Source: Alentia gelatinosa (lineage: Eukaryota; Annelida; Polychaeta; Phyllodocida; Polynoidae). From it: 64,000 nucleotides of DNA. Positions 57,770 through 64,000 of the stretch are shown here, piece after piece (the stretch's first letter is position 1; each line of letters opens with the position of its first letter). A model generated the notes under the pieces. The model was not told where the DNA came from. It ran no database searches and worked only from the letters and a program-made list of their open reading frames with translations. The stretch covers positions 124,231,016-124,295,015 of the forward strand of contig OX465580.1 of assembly GCA_950022655.1 (NCBI GenBank), written 5' to 3'. The position numbers and the translations under genes are program-made.

Positions 57770-57935
57770 CAATAGAGAGTACTATTACTCCTGACGAAGT
57801 CCAATTAATTGGTCGAAACATTGAGCTTTCACATGATTCATCAATCACTCATCACATTGATTTCACTGTATCTCGTCTGTTTATCATCAATAAACCATCT
57901 TTGATTTTAATTCAACGAGTCTGGTTTTGTGTGGT
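57770..57935 (+). mobile_element. Penelope-like terminal fragment with hammerhead-like core
   Basis: CCTGACGAAGTCCAATTAAT followed by TGGTCGAAACATTG (57790-57823): CTGACGA, a CCAAT/ATTGG stem, then CGAAAC. AATAAA at about 57890 and GAGTCTGGTTTTGTGT (57917) follow; that 16-mer also occurs after the poly(A) signal of the solo LTR at 22025. Confidence 0.4.
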
Positions 57936-58134
57936 AGCATCCTTTCTTTCTCTTCACAATACAGAGTTGTTTTAGATAAAAGCGGGTTGCATGCTCCTCT
58001 GAGTTGACCCAACCCAATAGCCTCGCACGCGCTCAGATATTACTAGGCATCAACTCCTCGGAGCATACAGCCGTCTTTATTTGAAAACAGTCACTATTGT
58101 GTGTATATCACCTTCATTAGCAATATCCGGGCCT

Positions 58135-58375
58135 TTTTTAGTAACTGGTAAACTTTACTGCTATATCCAAGGCCAATGCTTCTCATACGATCTCTACATG
58201 GTGTGGGAAGTAAAATAACTCTCATCTCGGTAAATGTGTATAGGTGAGATTTCTACCTAAATTCATTACATAGATTCGATCATCACCCTTGTGGTGTAAA
58301 AGAACCTTGATAAATTCTGTTAAGAACCTGTAATGGTTGACTGGACGTTAAATCACATCAAATAAACAAAGAAAC
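58135..58375 (+). mobile_element. SINE copy lacking its tRNA head
   Basis: AACTTTACTGCTATATCCAA through CTCATCTCGGTAAATGTGTA to GGTTGACTGGACGTTAAATC and an A/C-rich tail. It matches 36440-36658. Confidence 0.65.
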
Positions 58376-58454
58376 TCTCATTTTAGTCCACTTTATTCGA
58401 TAGCTTATGACACACTTTAAATGATATACCAATAAGCAATGTCATTATTTGTAA

Positions 58455-58520
58455 CCTATTGTATTTTTTATCTTTGCAGGTGAGTTTGAAACAGAGTTTC
58501 TACCATCTTGGTGAGTACCT
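58455..58520 (+). promoter_or_regulatory. Candidate recursive splice site with 31-nt exon-like unit
   Basis: GTATTTTTTATCTTTGCAG ends at 58479 and is followed directly by GTGAGT (58480-58485), an exact acceptor-donor juxtaposition. A second donor GTGAGTACC begins at 58511, giving a 31-nt unit. This is the known layout of a ratchet site with a short RS exon. No host gene was found around it. Confidence 0.35.
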
Positions 58521-59337
58521 TTCAGTGGAGGTATCAGTGTGTTGAATACCAACCTATGGTGTTCAGATTATGTTGATTAATAACTTGTGATCTTGGCAGT
58601 TTTTGAGTTGTGGCCAATGGGGGGTTTAGGGTATGCCAAGTACTGGTCAACTGGACGTTAAATAAAAACAACCAAACCAAACTGGTAAGGTTCAGTAGTA
58701 CAGGGACGCTATTCTCTTGATAACGAGGAGCATTAGTAAGATTTTGAATCCCGTATATATCCTGACAACCTCAATATAATGTGGGCCAAGAAACCGTGCC
58801 TTCACATTTCACAGTGTAGTGGTATGGTATGTCGATGTCACATTCATGTTATGACTTTACTTGTATCATAATTTATCATGTAGACTGTATTGCTAAAATA
58901 TCTTATGACGATTTATCTCAAATTATACCTCAACTGCCATTTGTAAGCCTATAAGTTAGGCAAAGGCACATATACCCGTAACACTGGAGCCGTTGGAAGA
59001 TGGGTGTACAAATGCACCCAAACGTATACTCCAGTATAAATAAAACCTTTAAAATAATACCAAACAAAACAGTGAGCTTTATGATCTCGCCCTCATTGAC
59101 GGATCCCGCTCACAAAGCACCATGAGATGTGTGCTGCCCCCTGTAAGCACTGACGTGAACTCAGCTTTGTAAAGGCAATATTTACTTGAGTTGTGTGAAC
59201 GTGCGTACGTTTTTCGGATTGGAAATCTTGAAATGTTTTGCGTCATGAGATCCTGCTCAACCTTCAAAGCATCATATGCTATTCGTGTTCATAGAGCCGG
59301 CAATTCTGGATATGGTCTTTGATTAGAGTGGAAGAGA

Positions 59338-59525
59338 AATGGGTTGCCCATGGCCTTTGGTCAGGGGTGGTCATTGCCCCCCCTGGTGAAACTACTGTAC
59401 ACTCGCGCACCCCTGCGCCACCTCTCCGCTCTCGGCCGCACTAAACATCAAAGTGCGCGAGTGCGACACTGTCCTCTGTCTCATTCGCTTCACTGGTCTC
59501 CTTCGCTCAACACCTATTTTTTCTA
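59338..59525 (+). repeat. Left terminal repeat of the DIRS element
   Basis: Defined by homology with 24137-24330, starting AATGGGTTGCCCATGGCC. ATGGG-TTG-CCCAT at the very start and GCACTAAACATCAAAGTGC within it can form hairpins. The matching right-end repeats would lie beyond 64000. Confidence 0.7.
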
Positions 59526-59634
59526 TCGCTCCTTGGCCTATCGCCCTCCGTACCTTCGGTCTCCGTATTCCCCTGAATATCGGCAGACGAGGACAGGGTT
59601 ACCAAGCGATTCAGTAAGGAATTATAGTATAGCC

Positions 59635-60819
59635 ATGTTGACCAGAAGCGCTGTGGCGGCATCCGCACCCGCGGAGGCCGAGACGGACTCGGAAATAACG
59701 ATAAGACAGCCGGCAGCCGAGAGCGACCACGTGGACTCGGTATCTCAACAGGGAACGAGCGCCAGCGCACGGACTCGGACTTCGCGCATCACAGCCCTGG
59801 AGGCCAACCTCGGGGGGGTCAGGACGGACGTCAACGAGGTAAAGACGGACGTCGGTGAAGTAAGGACGGATATGACCAAAATATCGCGCCAGATGGACGG
59901 CATGATGGACGCGATCATGCAGATCTCCAGACCGACCTCGCGCCGGGCCGGCTCACGGGCTTCCTCAGCGGCCGAACGGACGAGAGACTGGGCCCAGGAT
60001 CAGAACGAGCGCCTCCTCCCCGCGCCCAGGGCACTCCGAGAGGCATACACGACCGAGGAACACCTCCAGCGTGAATTCGGCCGTGAGGCCATGCGACACG
60101 ACCGCACAACGGGTAAGAGCCTACTTTCTGATTTAAATGCCCGGAGGCCGACGGCGAAGCCGTACATGTTTATGGACAGAGATGGGGTGTACACGCTGCA
60201 CCAGAAACTGGACCTACGGTCGAGCCTCGGGCCTCTGGAGTACATTTCATGTTTTGTGGCCTTATTGAATGACGATCGCGCCTTGCACCCCGAGGACAAG
60301 GAGCATATGTTCAAACATCTATACCAGGTGACCGTTGATGCGCAGGCACGGCCGTGGGCCGGCGTCAGACGCTGGTCAAACTACGTTTTCGACCAGGTCG
60401 AGTCGGGCAGGATGCGATGGTCGGATCACGGCCGGATACAGGAAGAACGTGTCCGGCTCGCGATGACCAGTGCCCACACCGCAAACAACAGTCAAAACAC
60501 GGAGACCGGACGTGCCCGGGGGAGCGAGGCCCCGTGCCGGGACTTCAATGGAGAGAGGGGGTGCCGCCACCGCAGCGACCACACTGAAGCGGGTATCCGG
60601 TGGTTGCACGTGTGCACGTTTTGCGACTCTGTGGGCAGGAAGTGCGGTCACTCGGTGCACGCCTGCAACCGCAAGCTGACTTACGGACACGGGTACGACA
60701 ACACGGCGGCTCCCCCTGTACCCACACCGCGGCGGGTACCCCAGACGGGGTATCAACTACAGGCTACTACCAGGCCGGCGGCAGCGCAGAGTGTGGTACA
60801 CCAACCCCAGTCGAGTTAA
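59635..60819 (+). CDS. Gag-like protein of the DIRS element
   Basis: 394 codons. The frame is open upstream to 59344, but that part lies in the terminal repeat, so ATG 59635 is preferred. Residues 51-100 form a heptad coiled coil (ITALEANLGGVRTDVNEVKT and on). A conserved central region (about 150-260) follows. Residues 301-344 hold a Cys/His cluster: CRDFNGERGC...H, WLHVCTFC, GRKCGHSVHAC, the putative zinc-binding end typical of DIRS gag proteins. It should assemble the particle and bind element RNA. The TAA stop at 60817-60819 is overlapped by a slippery heptamer leading into the RT frame. Confidence 0.85.
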   Translation: MLTRSAVAASAPAEAETDSEITIRQPAAESDHVDSVSQQGTSASARTRTSRITALEANLGGVRTDVNEVKTDVGEVRTDMTKISRQMDGMMDAIMQISRPTSRRAGSRASSAAERTRDWAQDQNERLLPAPRALREAYTTEEHLQREFGREAMRHDRTTGKSLLSDLNARRPTAKPYMFMDRDGVYTLHQKLDLRSSLGPLEYISCFVALLNDDRALHPEDKEHMFKHLYQVTVDAQARPWAGVRRWSNYVFDQVESGRMRWSDHGRIQEERVRLAMTSAHTANNSQNTETGRARGSEAPCRDFNGERGCRHRSDHTEAGIRWLHVCTFCDSVGRKCGHSVHACNRKLTYGHGYDNTAAPPVPTPRRVPQTGYQLQATTRPAAAQSVVHQPQSS

Positions 60820-63743
60820 AAAAACGGGCCGGCCGCGCCCCGCCAGTAGACGAGGCGCGCAACAAAGATGAAAGGGGTGCCGGCAGGACGGAGTGTTGTG
60901 TTACGAATCCGGCCCCCCCACGTGACGTCATCGAACACGTGACCCCCTCGGCACGTGGCCGAGGGGTAGTGATAAACAACAACATTGACGGGGGGAATAC
61001 ACTCCCGGAGGAGATACCCCCCGTTTCAGCGGCGGGGGCCGCCCCCGGCACTGTGGGGGATGATGGTCTCAGTCGCTTGCCGGGTGTTAGTGTTAGTGCG
61101 CCGGAATCTAACACTCCCGACTTTAAAGCACTTCGCGATGTCTGCGAAACGGGAATCCACCGGGAGGGCGTGAGTACGGACCCGTTAGCCTTCAAACAAC
61201 ATCGCCGGGAGACTTGGCCGGAGTTCACGGCCGTGGGGCCCGCCAGGCACGCGGAAATATACCGGACCGTGCGTGACACGGGAATCCCCAACGCACTCGG
61301 CGCCAGGGTCGAGGTGCCTTCGGATCTAAACCTACCTGCGTGGGACCATTACCTAGGACACGTGGAGGAGGCGCAGGAGCTCCTAGGCTTCCTGCGATAC
61401 GGTTTCCCCCTGGGATACCTGGGACCGGAGAGTGATACCAGAGGGGTGGCCAACCACCCCAGCGCAACATCTCACCCCGTGCAGGTAGAGAAGTTTCTCG
61501 AAAAGGAGGCGGGCTTTACCAATATGATGGGCCCGTTCGCCGAACCGCCTTTTAGCCCGTGGTGTCACGTGTCGCCACTCATGACACGGGAAAAACGCGG
61601 GACGGACGACCGGCGCATCATTACCGATATGACTTTCCCGAGGGAGTGCAGCGTGAACTCGTTCATCATTAAGAACTCGGTCTACGGACTGGAGCGAGAA
61701 CACGGCCTCCCTACGGTGGACGAGTTTGTGGCCAAACTCGTCAAGGCAGGCACGTCGGCCTACATGTCGTCCATCGACGTGTCGCGTGCCTACAAGAACT
61801 TTAGGTGCGATCCCCTCGATTGGCCTCTGTTATGTTTCACGTGGGGGGGCGGGCACTACTGCGATACGGCCATGCCGTTCGGCGCCCGTGCCTCCTCATA
61901 CCACATGCAGTGTGTGGCGGAGGCCATCGTGGGGATACTCTCATCAAAGGGAGTCACGGCCGCGATGTACCTCGACGACCTCATCATCCTCTCCGAGGAC
62001 CGAGGTAAGGCGGCCGAGGACTTCAGGATCGCGCGAGACCTTTTCTCGGAATTGGGCCTGCCCGAGGCACGCGACAAAGCACAGGAGCCGAGCCAGACCG
62101 TGACGTGGTTGGGGATAGAGATCGACGCCCGTGCCATGTCTCTATCGATCCCCACGGCCAAGCTGGAGGACATCTGTGGTCACGTGTCGGCCGTAGCTAA
62201 ACGACGGACGTTGACGAAACGACAGCTTCAGTCGGTGCTCGGCCGGATATTGCACGTGGCCAGGTGTATACGTCCGGCCCGGGCATTCGTCTCAAAGCTA
62301 CTCGAGGCCCTCCGGGGGATGAGGGGCTTCTACATGAACATCAATTCCGAGATGCGCCAGGACCTCGACTGGTTCGTTAAGTTTGCCCGGGGCTGGAACG
62401 GCCGCGCCCTCATCCCTCGGGGTCCCCCGACGCGGAGGATCACGGTGGATGCGTGCCTGTCGGGCGTCGGAGGAACCGACGGGCGGTTCTCGTACTCCGG
62501 ACAAGTGTGCCCCGTCTTCGATCCCGTGGAGTGCATCTCAGAGCTCGAGGCTCTGAATACCATCTACGCACTCCACACATTCATCACAGACAGGGATCGG
62601 GGATCACGGATTGAGGTGTTCTGTGATAACCTCGGAACTGTACAAACCCTCAATAGCGGGCGTGCCCGTAACCCTGTCCTGGCGGAGTGTGCCCGCCAGG
62701 CATGGATGGTGCAGGCACGTCTGCAGGTGGAACTGGTATTCAGCCATATCCCCGGGGTGCAAAACGTCATCGCAGATGCCCTGAGCAGAGCCCATCTGTC
62801 GAGGACGGAATACGATAAGGCCACTTCCCTCATTCACATTCATGAGTTGTACCCTATCGTACCGTGTACCCATGCCTCTTTTGTACCCGTACTCCGTCTC
62901 TTCTGCAGATCGGGCGCTTCTCTTACTCCAGGCGAAGGCATCTGCGAGGCAGTCAGAGGCGCGTGCCCCAGGTACGCTCGCAAACCAGCGATCCGCAGTC
63001 ACCACCTACCTGGCGTTCTGCAACCGGATGAGAGCGGACCCCCGGGCACCGACCGTGAGCCTGATCACGTCGTATCTGGAATACGTGGCGGACCACGCCC
63101 CCTCGCCGGCCACGGTCGCCAACCAGTTATCGCACGTCCGGGCACACCTCCGACTGACGGGGGGGGACGTGCAGCCGACAGAGGATCACCGGGTGAAGCG
63201 TGCCCTCGAGGGCATGAGGAGAAACAAGCTGTACGTGCCAAACGTGAAGGCCCCCATACCAATGGATGTGTTCAGGGCGGTCCTCGACGCCCTGTCGGGA
63301 TCGCCCCTCCATACGGCAATGAGGGCGGGCATGCTCCTCATTTTCTACGCGGCCCTACGGCAGGGGGAGGTAGCGCCGCAGTCGGCTCGGGCATTCGACC
63401 CGGCTCGGAACCTCACTCGCGGGGACGTGGTCCTCGGCCGCCGGCATCTCACCATCACCATCAAGGCGGCCAAAAATCTTCAATACGTAGGGCAACAGAA
63501 AGTGATGCGCCTCGAGGCCGCGGACGATATCCGGGTGTGCCCGGTAGATGCGGTTCGAGGCCTACTACGGGCGGCCCCTACGGCTTCACTGCGGGACCCG
63601 TTTCTGACACTGCCCGATGGGACGACCATCACATCACGGGTTATGACCAACGAATGGGACCGCCTTCTACAGGCCACAGGCCAAACGGTGAAGACATACA
63701 CCCTCCACAGCCTCAGGAAGGCCGCTGCCACTCAGGCATTTGA
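60600..63743 (+). CDS. Reverse transcriptase-RNase H of the DIRS element
   Basis: Lies -1 relative to gag. The only early ATG is 60600 inside gag, so translation may need frameshifting near 60819. RT motifs: SPLMTREK...RRIITDM (about 61575-61632), SSIDVSRAYKNF (61768), MPFGARASS (61872) and the catalytic YLDD (about 61968), then WLGIEID. RNase H: acidic residues in TVDACLSG (about 62440), ELEAL (62542), FCDNLGT (62621) and the final NVIADALSR (about 62764). Homology ends near 62810. The remaining 900 nt stay open to 63743 but overlap the recombinase and translate as Gly/Pro/Arg-rich sequence, which I take as a shadow; no methyltransferase motif is visible. Confidence 0.85.
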   Translation: MVARVHVLRLCGQEVRSLGARLQPQADLRTRVRQHGGSPCTHTAAGTPDGVSTTGYYQAGGSAECGTPTPVELKKRAGRAPPVDEARNKDERGAGRTECCVTNPAPPRDVIEHVTPSARGRGVVINNNIDGGNTLPEEIPPVSAAGAAPGTVGDDGLSRLPGVSVSAPESNTPDFKALRDVCETGIHREGVSTDPLAFKQHRRETWPEFTAVGPARHAEIYRTVRDTGIPNALGARVEVPSDLNLPAWDHYLGHVEEAQELLGFLRYGFPLGYLGPESDTRGVANHPSATSHPVQVEKFLEKEAGFTNMMGPFAEPPFSPWCHVSPLMTREKRGTDDRRIITDMTFPRECSVNSFIIKNSVYGLEREHGLPTVDEFVAKLVKAGTSAYMSSIDVSRAYKNFRCDPLDWPLLCFTWGGGHYCDTAMPFGARASSYHMQCVAEAIVGILSSKGVTAAMYLDDLIILSEDRGKAAEDFRIARDLFSELGLPEARDKAQEPSQTVTWLGIEIDARAMSLSIPTAKLEDICGHVSAVAKRRTLTKRQLQSVLGRILHVARCIRPARAFVSKLLEALRGMRGFYMNINSEMRQDLDWFVKFARGWNGRALIPRGPPTRRITVDACLSGVGGTDGRFSYSGQVCPVFDPVECISELEALNTIYALHTFITDRDRGSRIEVFCDNLGTVQTLNSGRARNPVLAECARQAWMVQARLQVELVFSHIPGVQNVIADALSRAHLSRTEYDKATSLIHIHELYPIVPCTHASFVPVLRLFCRSGASLTPGEGICEAVRGACPRYARKPAIRSHHLPGVLQPDESGPPGTDREPDHVVSGIRGGPRPLAGHGRQPVIARPGTPPTDGGGRAADRGSPGEACPRGHEEKQAVRAKREGPHTNGCVQGGPRRPVGIAPPYGNEGGHAPHFLRGPTAGGGSAAVGSGIRPGSEPHSRGRGPRPPASHHHHQGGQKSSIRRATESDAPRGRGRYPGVPGRCGSRPTTGGPYGFTAGPVSDTARWDDHHITGYDQRMGPPSTGHRPNGEDIHPPQPQEGRCHSGI
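60816..60850 (+). promoter_or_regulatory. Candidate -1 frameshift signal at the gag stop
   Basis: In gag phase the sequence reads AGT TAA AAA AAC GGG. A_AAA_AAC (60819-60825) is a classic slippery heptamer in the correct phase for a -1 shift into the RT frame, and the GC-rich GGGCCGGCCGCGCCCCGCC right after it can form a stem. However, the gag stop codon comes one codon before the heptamer, so a plain -1 shift would not be reached. Confidence 0.4.
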
Positions 63744-63876
63744 GGCAGGAATACCTGAACTTAACATCCAGAGGTACGGAGGGTGGAGGTCCCAGGCTCA
63801 TAGAGACTACATCAAAGTATCAGACCAAGAGACTGTCAACAAGTCTCTCATTGAGTCTCTCTCCTTCAATAAGTGA
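62842..63876 (+). CDS. Tyrosine recombinase of the DIRS element
   Basis: 344 codons from ATG 62842, which overlaps the end of RNase H; the start is the first in frame. An N-terminal helical core-binding domain (about residues 30-120) precedes the catalytic domain. Catalytic residues in order: R173 in ALRQGE, H289-R292 in HSLRK, W315 in GGWRS and H320, and nucleophile Y323 in HRDYI. It would insert the circular DNA copy by site-specific strand exchange in the nucleus. Full length and intact. The DIRS-like partial overlap with the RT frame is retained. Confidence 0.9.
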   Translation: MSCTLSYRVPMPLLYPYSVSSADRALLLLQAKASARQSEARAPGTLANQRSAVTTYLAFCNRMRADPRAPTVSLITSYLEYVADHAPSPATVANQLSHVRAHLRLTGGDVQPTEDHRVKRALEGMRRNKLYVPNVKAPIPMDVFRAVLDALSGSPLHTAMRAGMLLIFYAALRQGEVAPQSARAFDPARNLTRGDVVLGRRHLTITIKAAKNLQYVGQQKVMRLEAADDIRVCPVDAVRGLLRAAPTASLRDPFLTLPDGTTITSRVMTNEWDRLLQATGQTVKTYTLHSLRKAAATQAFEAGIPELNIQRYGGWRSQAHRDYIKVSDQETVNKSLIESLSFNK

Positions 63877-64000
63877 CTATAAAAAACTTTCCCACCCTCC
63901 TCTTCCCTTAACTATTGGCTTCTTGGCTATTTCTATTATTTTATTATTACATGTTATGTTTAACTATGTAATATCACATAATCGTCATTTATCTTATATC
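63877..64000 (+). other. 3' noncoding part of the DIRS element
   Basis: AT-rich after the recombinase stop. The start of the right-hand repeat structure is expected beyond the window; no match to 59338-59525 is seen here. Confidence 0.5.

Larger units (their letters stand above)
59338..64000 (+). mobile_element. Ngaro-like DIRS retrotransposon (right end outside window)
   Basis: Order: terminal repeat, gag-like ORF, RT-RNase H, tyrosine recombinase. There is no methyltransferase domain between RNase H and recombinase, which favours Ngaro over DIRS1. It is GC-rich against AT-rich surroundings, and all three frames are open with catalytic residues in place, so the copy is probably young. DIRS elements integrate by recombinase, without target-site duplication. 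Confidence 0.85.

Noticed and set aside
59344..59634. N-terminal extension of the gag frame
   Set aside because: This part lies in the terminal repeat, which is noncoding in the detached copy at 24137; ATG 59635 begins the gag-like region.
62842..63743. Methyltransferase domain in the C-terminal part of the RT frame
   Set aside because: The overlapping translation is Gly/Pro/Arg-rich with no methyltransferase motif; it is best read as a shadow of the recombinase frame.

Overview
This 64-kb window looks like AT-rich, repeat-dense nuclear DNA of a marine invertebrate, most likely a mollusc or other lophotrochozoan. The reasons are a FMRFamide-receptor-like GPCR coded without introns, eukaryotic promoter and poly(A) signals, tRNA-derived SINEs with a 'GGACGTTAAA...CAAACAAAC' tail, many MITEs and an intact DIRS-order retrotransposon. 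The species cannot be fixed from sequence alone. There are no bacterial operons, phage genes or CRISPR arrays.

Layout. 1-1.2 kb: a rhodopsin-class peptide GPCR on the minus strand, running off the left edge. 1.2-59.3 kb: no intact host gene that I can recognise; almost everything identifiable is mobile. This includes a piggyBac-type MITE family (2.9 and 37.6 kb), a MITE with GGGGCCATCC termini and 3-bp target duplications (seven copies), fold-back elements with arrays of short motifs (11-13.6, 17, 50 kb), a solo LTR (21.7 kb), a tRNA-Thr-like SINE with an 11-bp target duplication (36.35 kb), broken LINE fragments (29.1 and 53.5 kb), a nested pair of DNA elements (33.4-35.1 kb), Penelope-like debris with hammerhead-like cores (15.2, 43.6, 57.8 kb) and a GA-rich microsatellite (14.5-15.1 kb). 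59.3-64 kb: a GC-rich, apparently intact Ngaro-like DIRS element with gag-like, RT/RNase H and tyrosine recombinase frames; its right end lies outside the window.

The most unusual signal is a superfamily of about 300-350-bp elements (called A, B, C, D, E and J here; about 18 copies or fragments). All share one plan. The left end starts TTA...CCC. Its inverted complement lies internally, not at the right end. A long perfect-stem hairpin follows, then a short tail resembling GTTTYC..ATA. In families A-D the hairpin apex is GGCTTCGCC, which on the other strand contains GCGAAGC, a heptamer known as an exceptionally stable DNA mini-hairpin. One copy sits inside a piggyBac MITE whose unoccupied relative is also in the window, and the comparison suggests insertion between two T residues. 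The plan matches what is known of Helitron2/Helentron non-autonomous elements, which suggests rolling-circle transposition.

Other points worth checking are an in-phase A_AAA_AAC slippery heptamer directly at the gag stop of the DIRS element, a detached second copy of that element's left terminal repeat at 24.1 kb, two recursive-splice-like (ratchet) sites on the plus strand, and a 16-bp TGTTGTCCGACACCCC motif repeated in a transposon, once as a perfect 32-bp palindrome.
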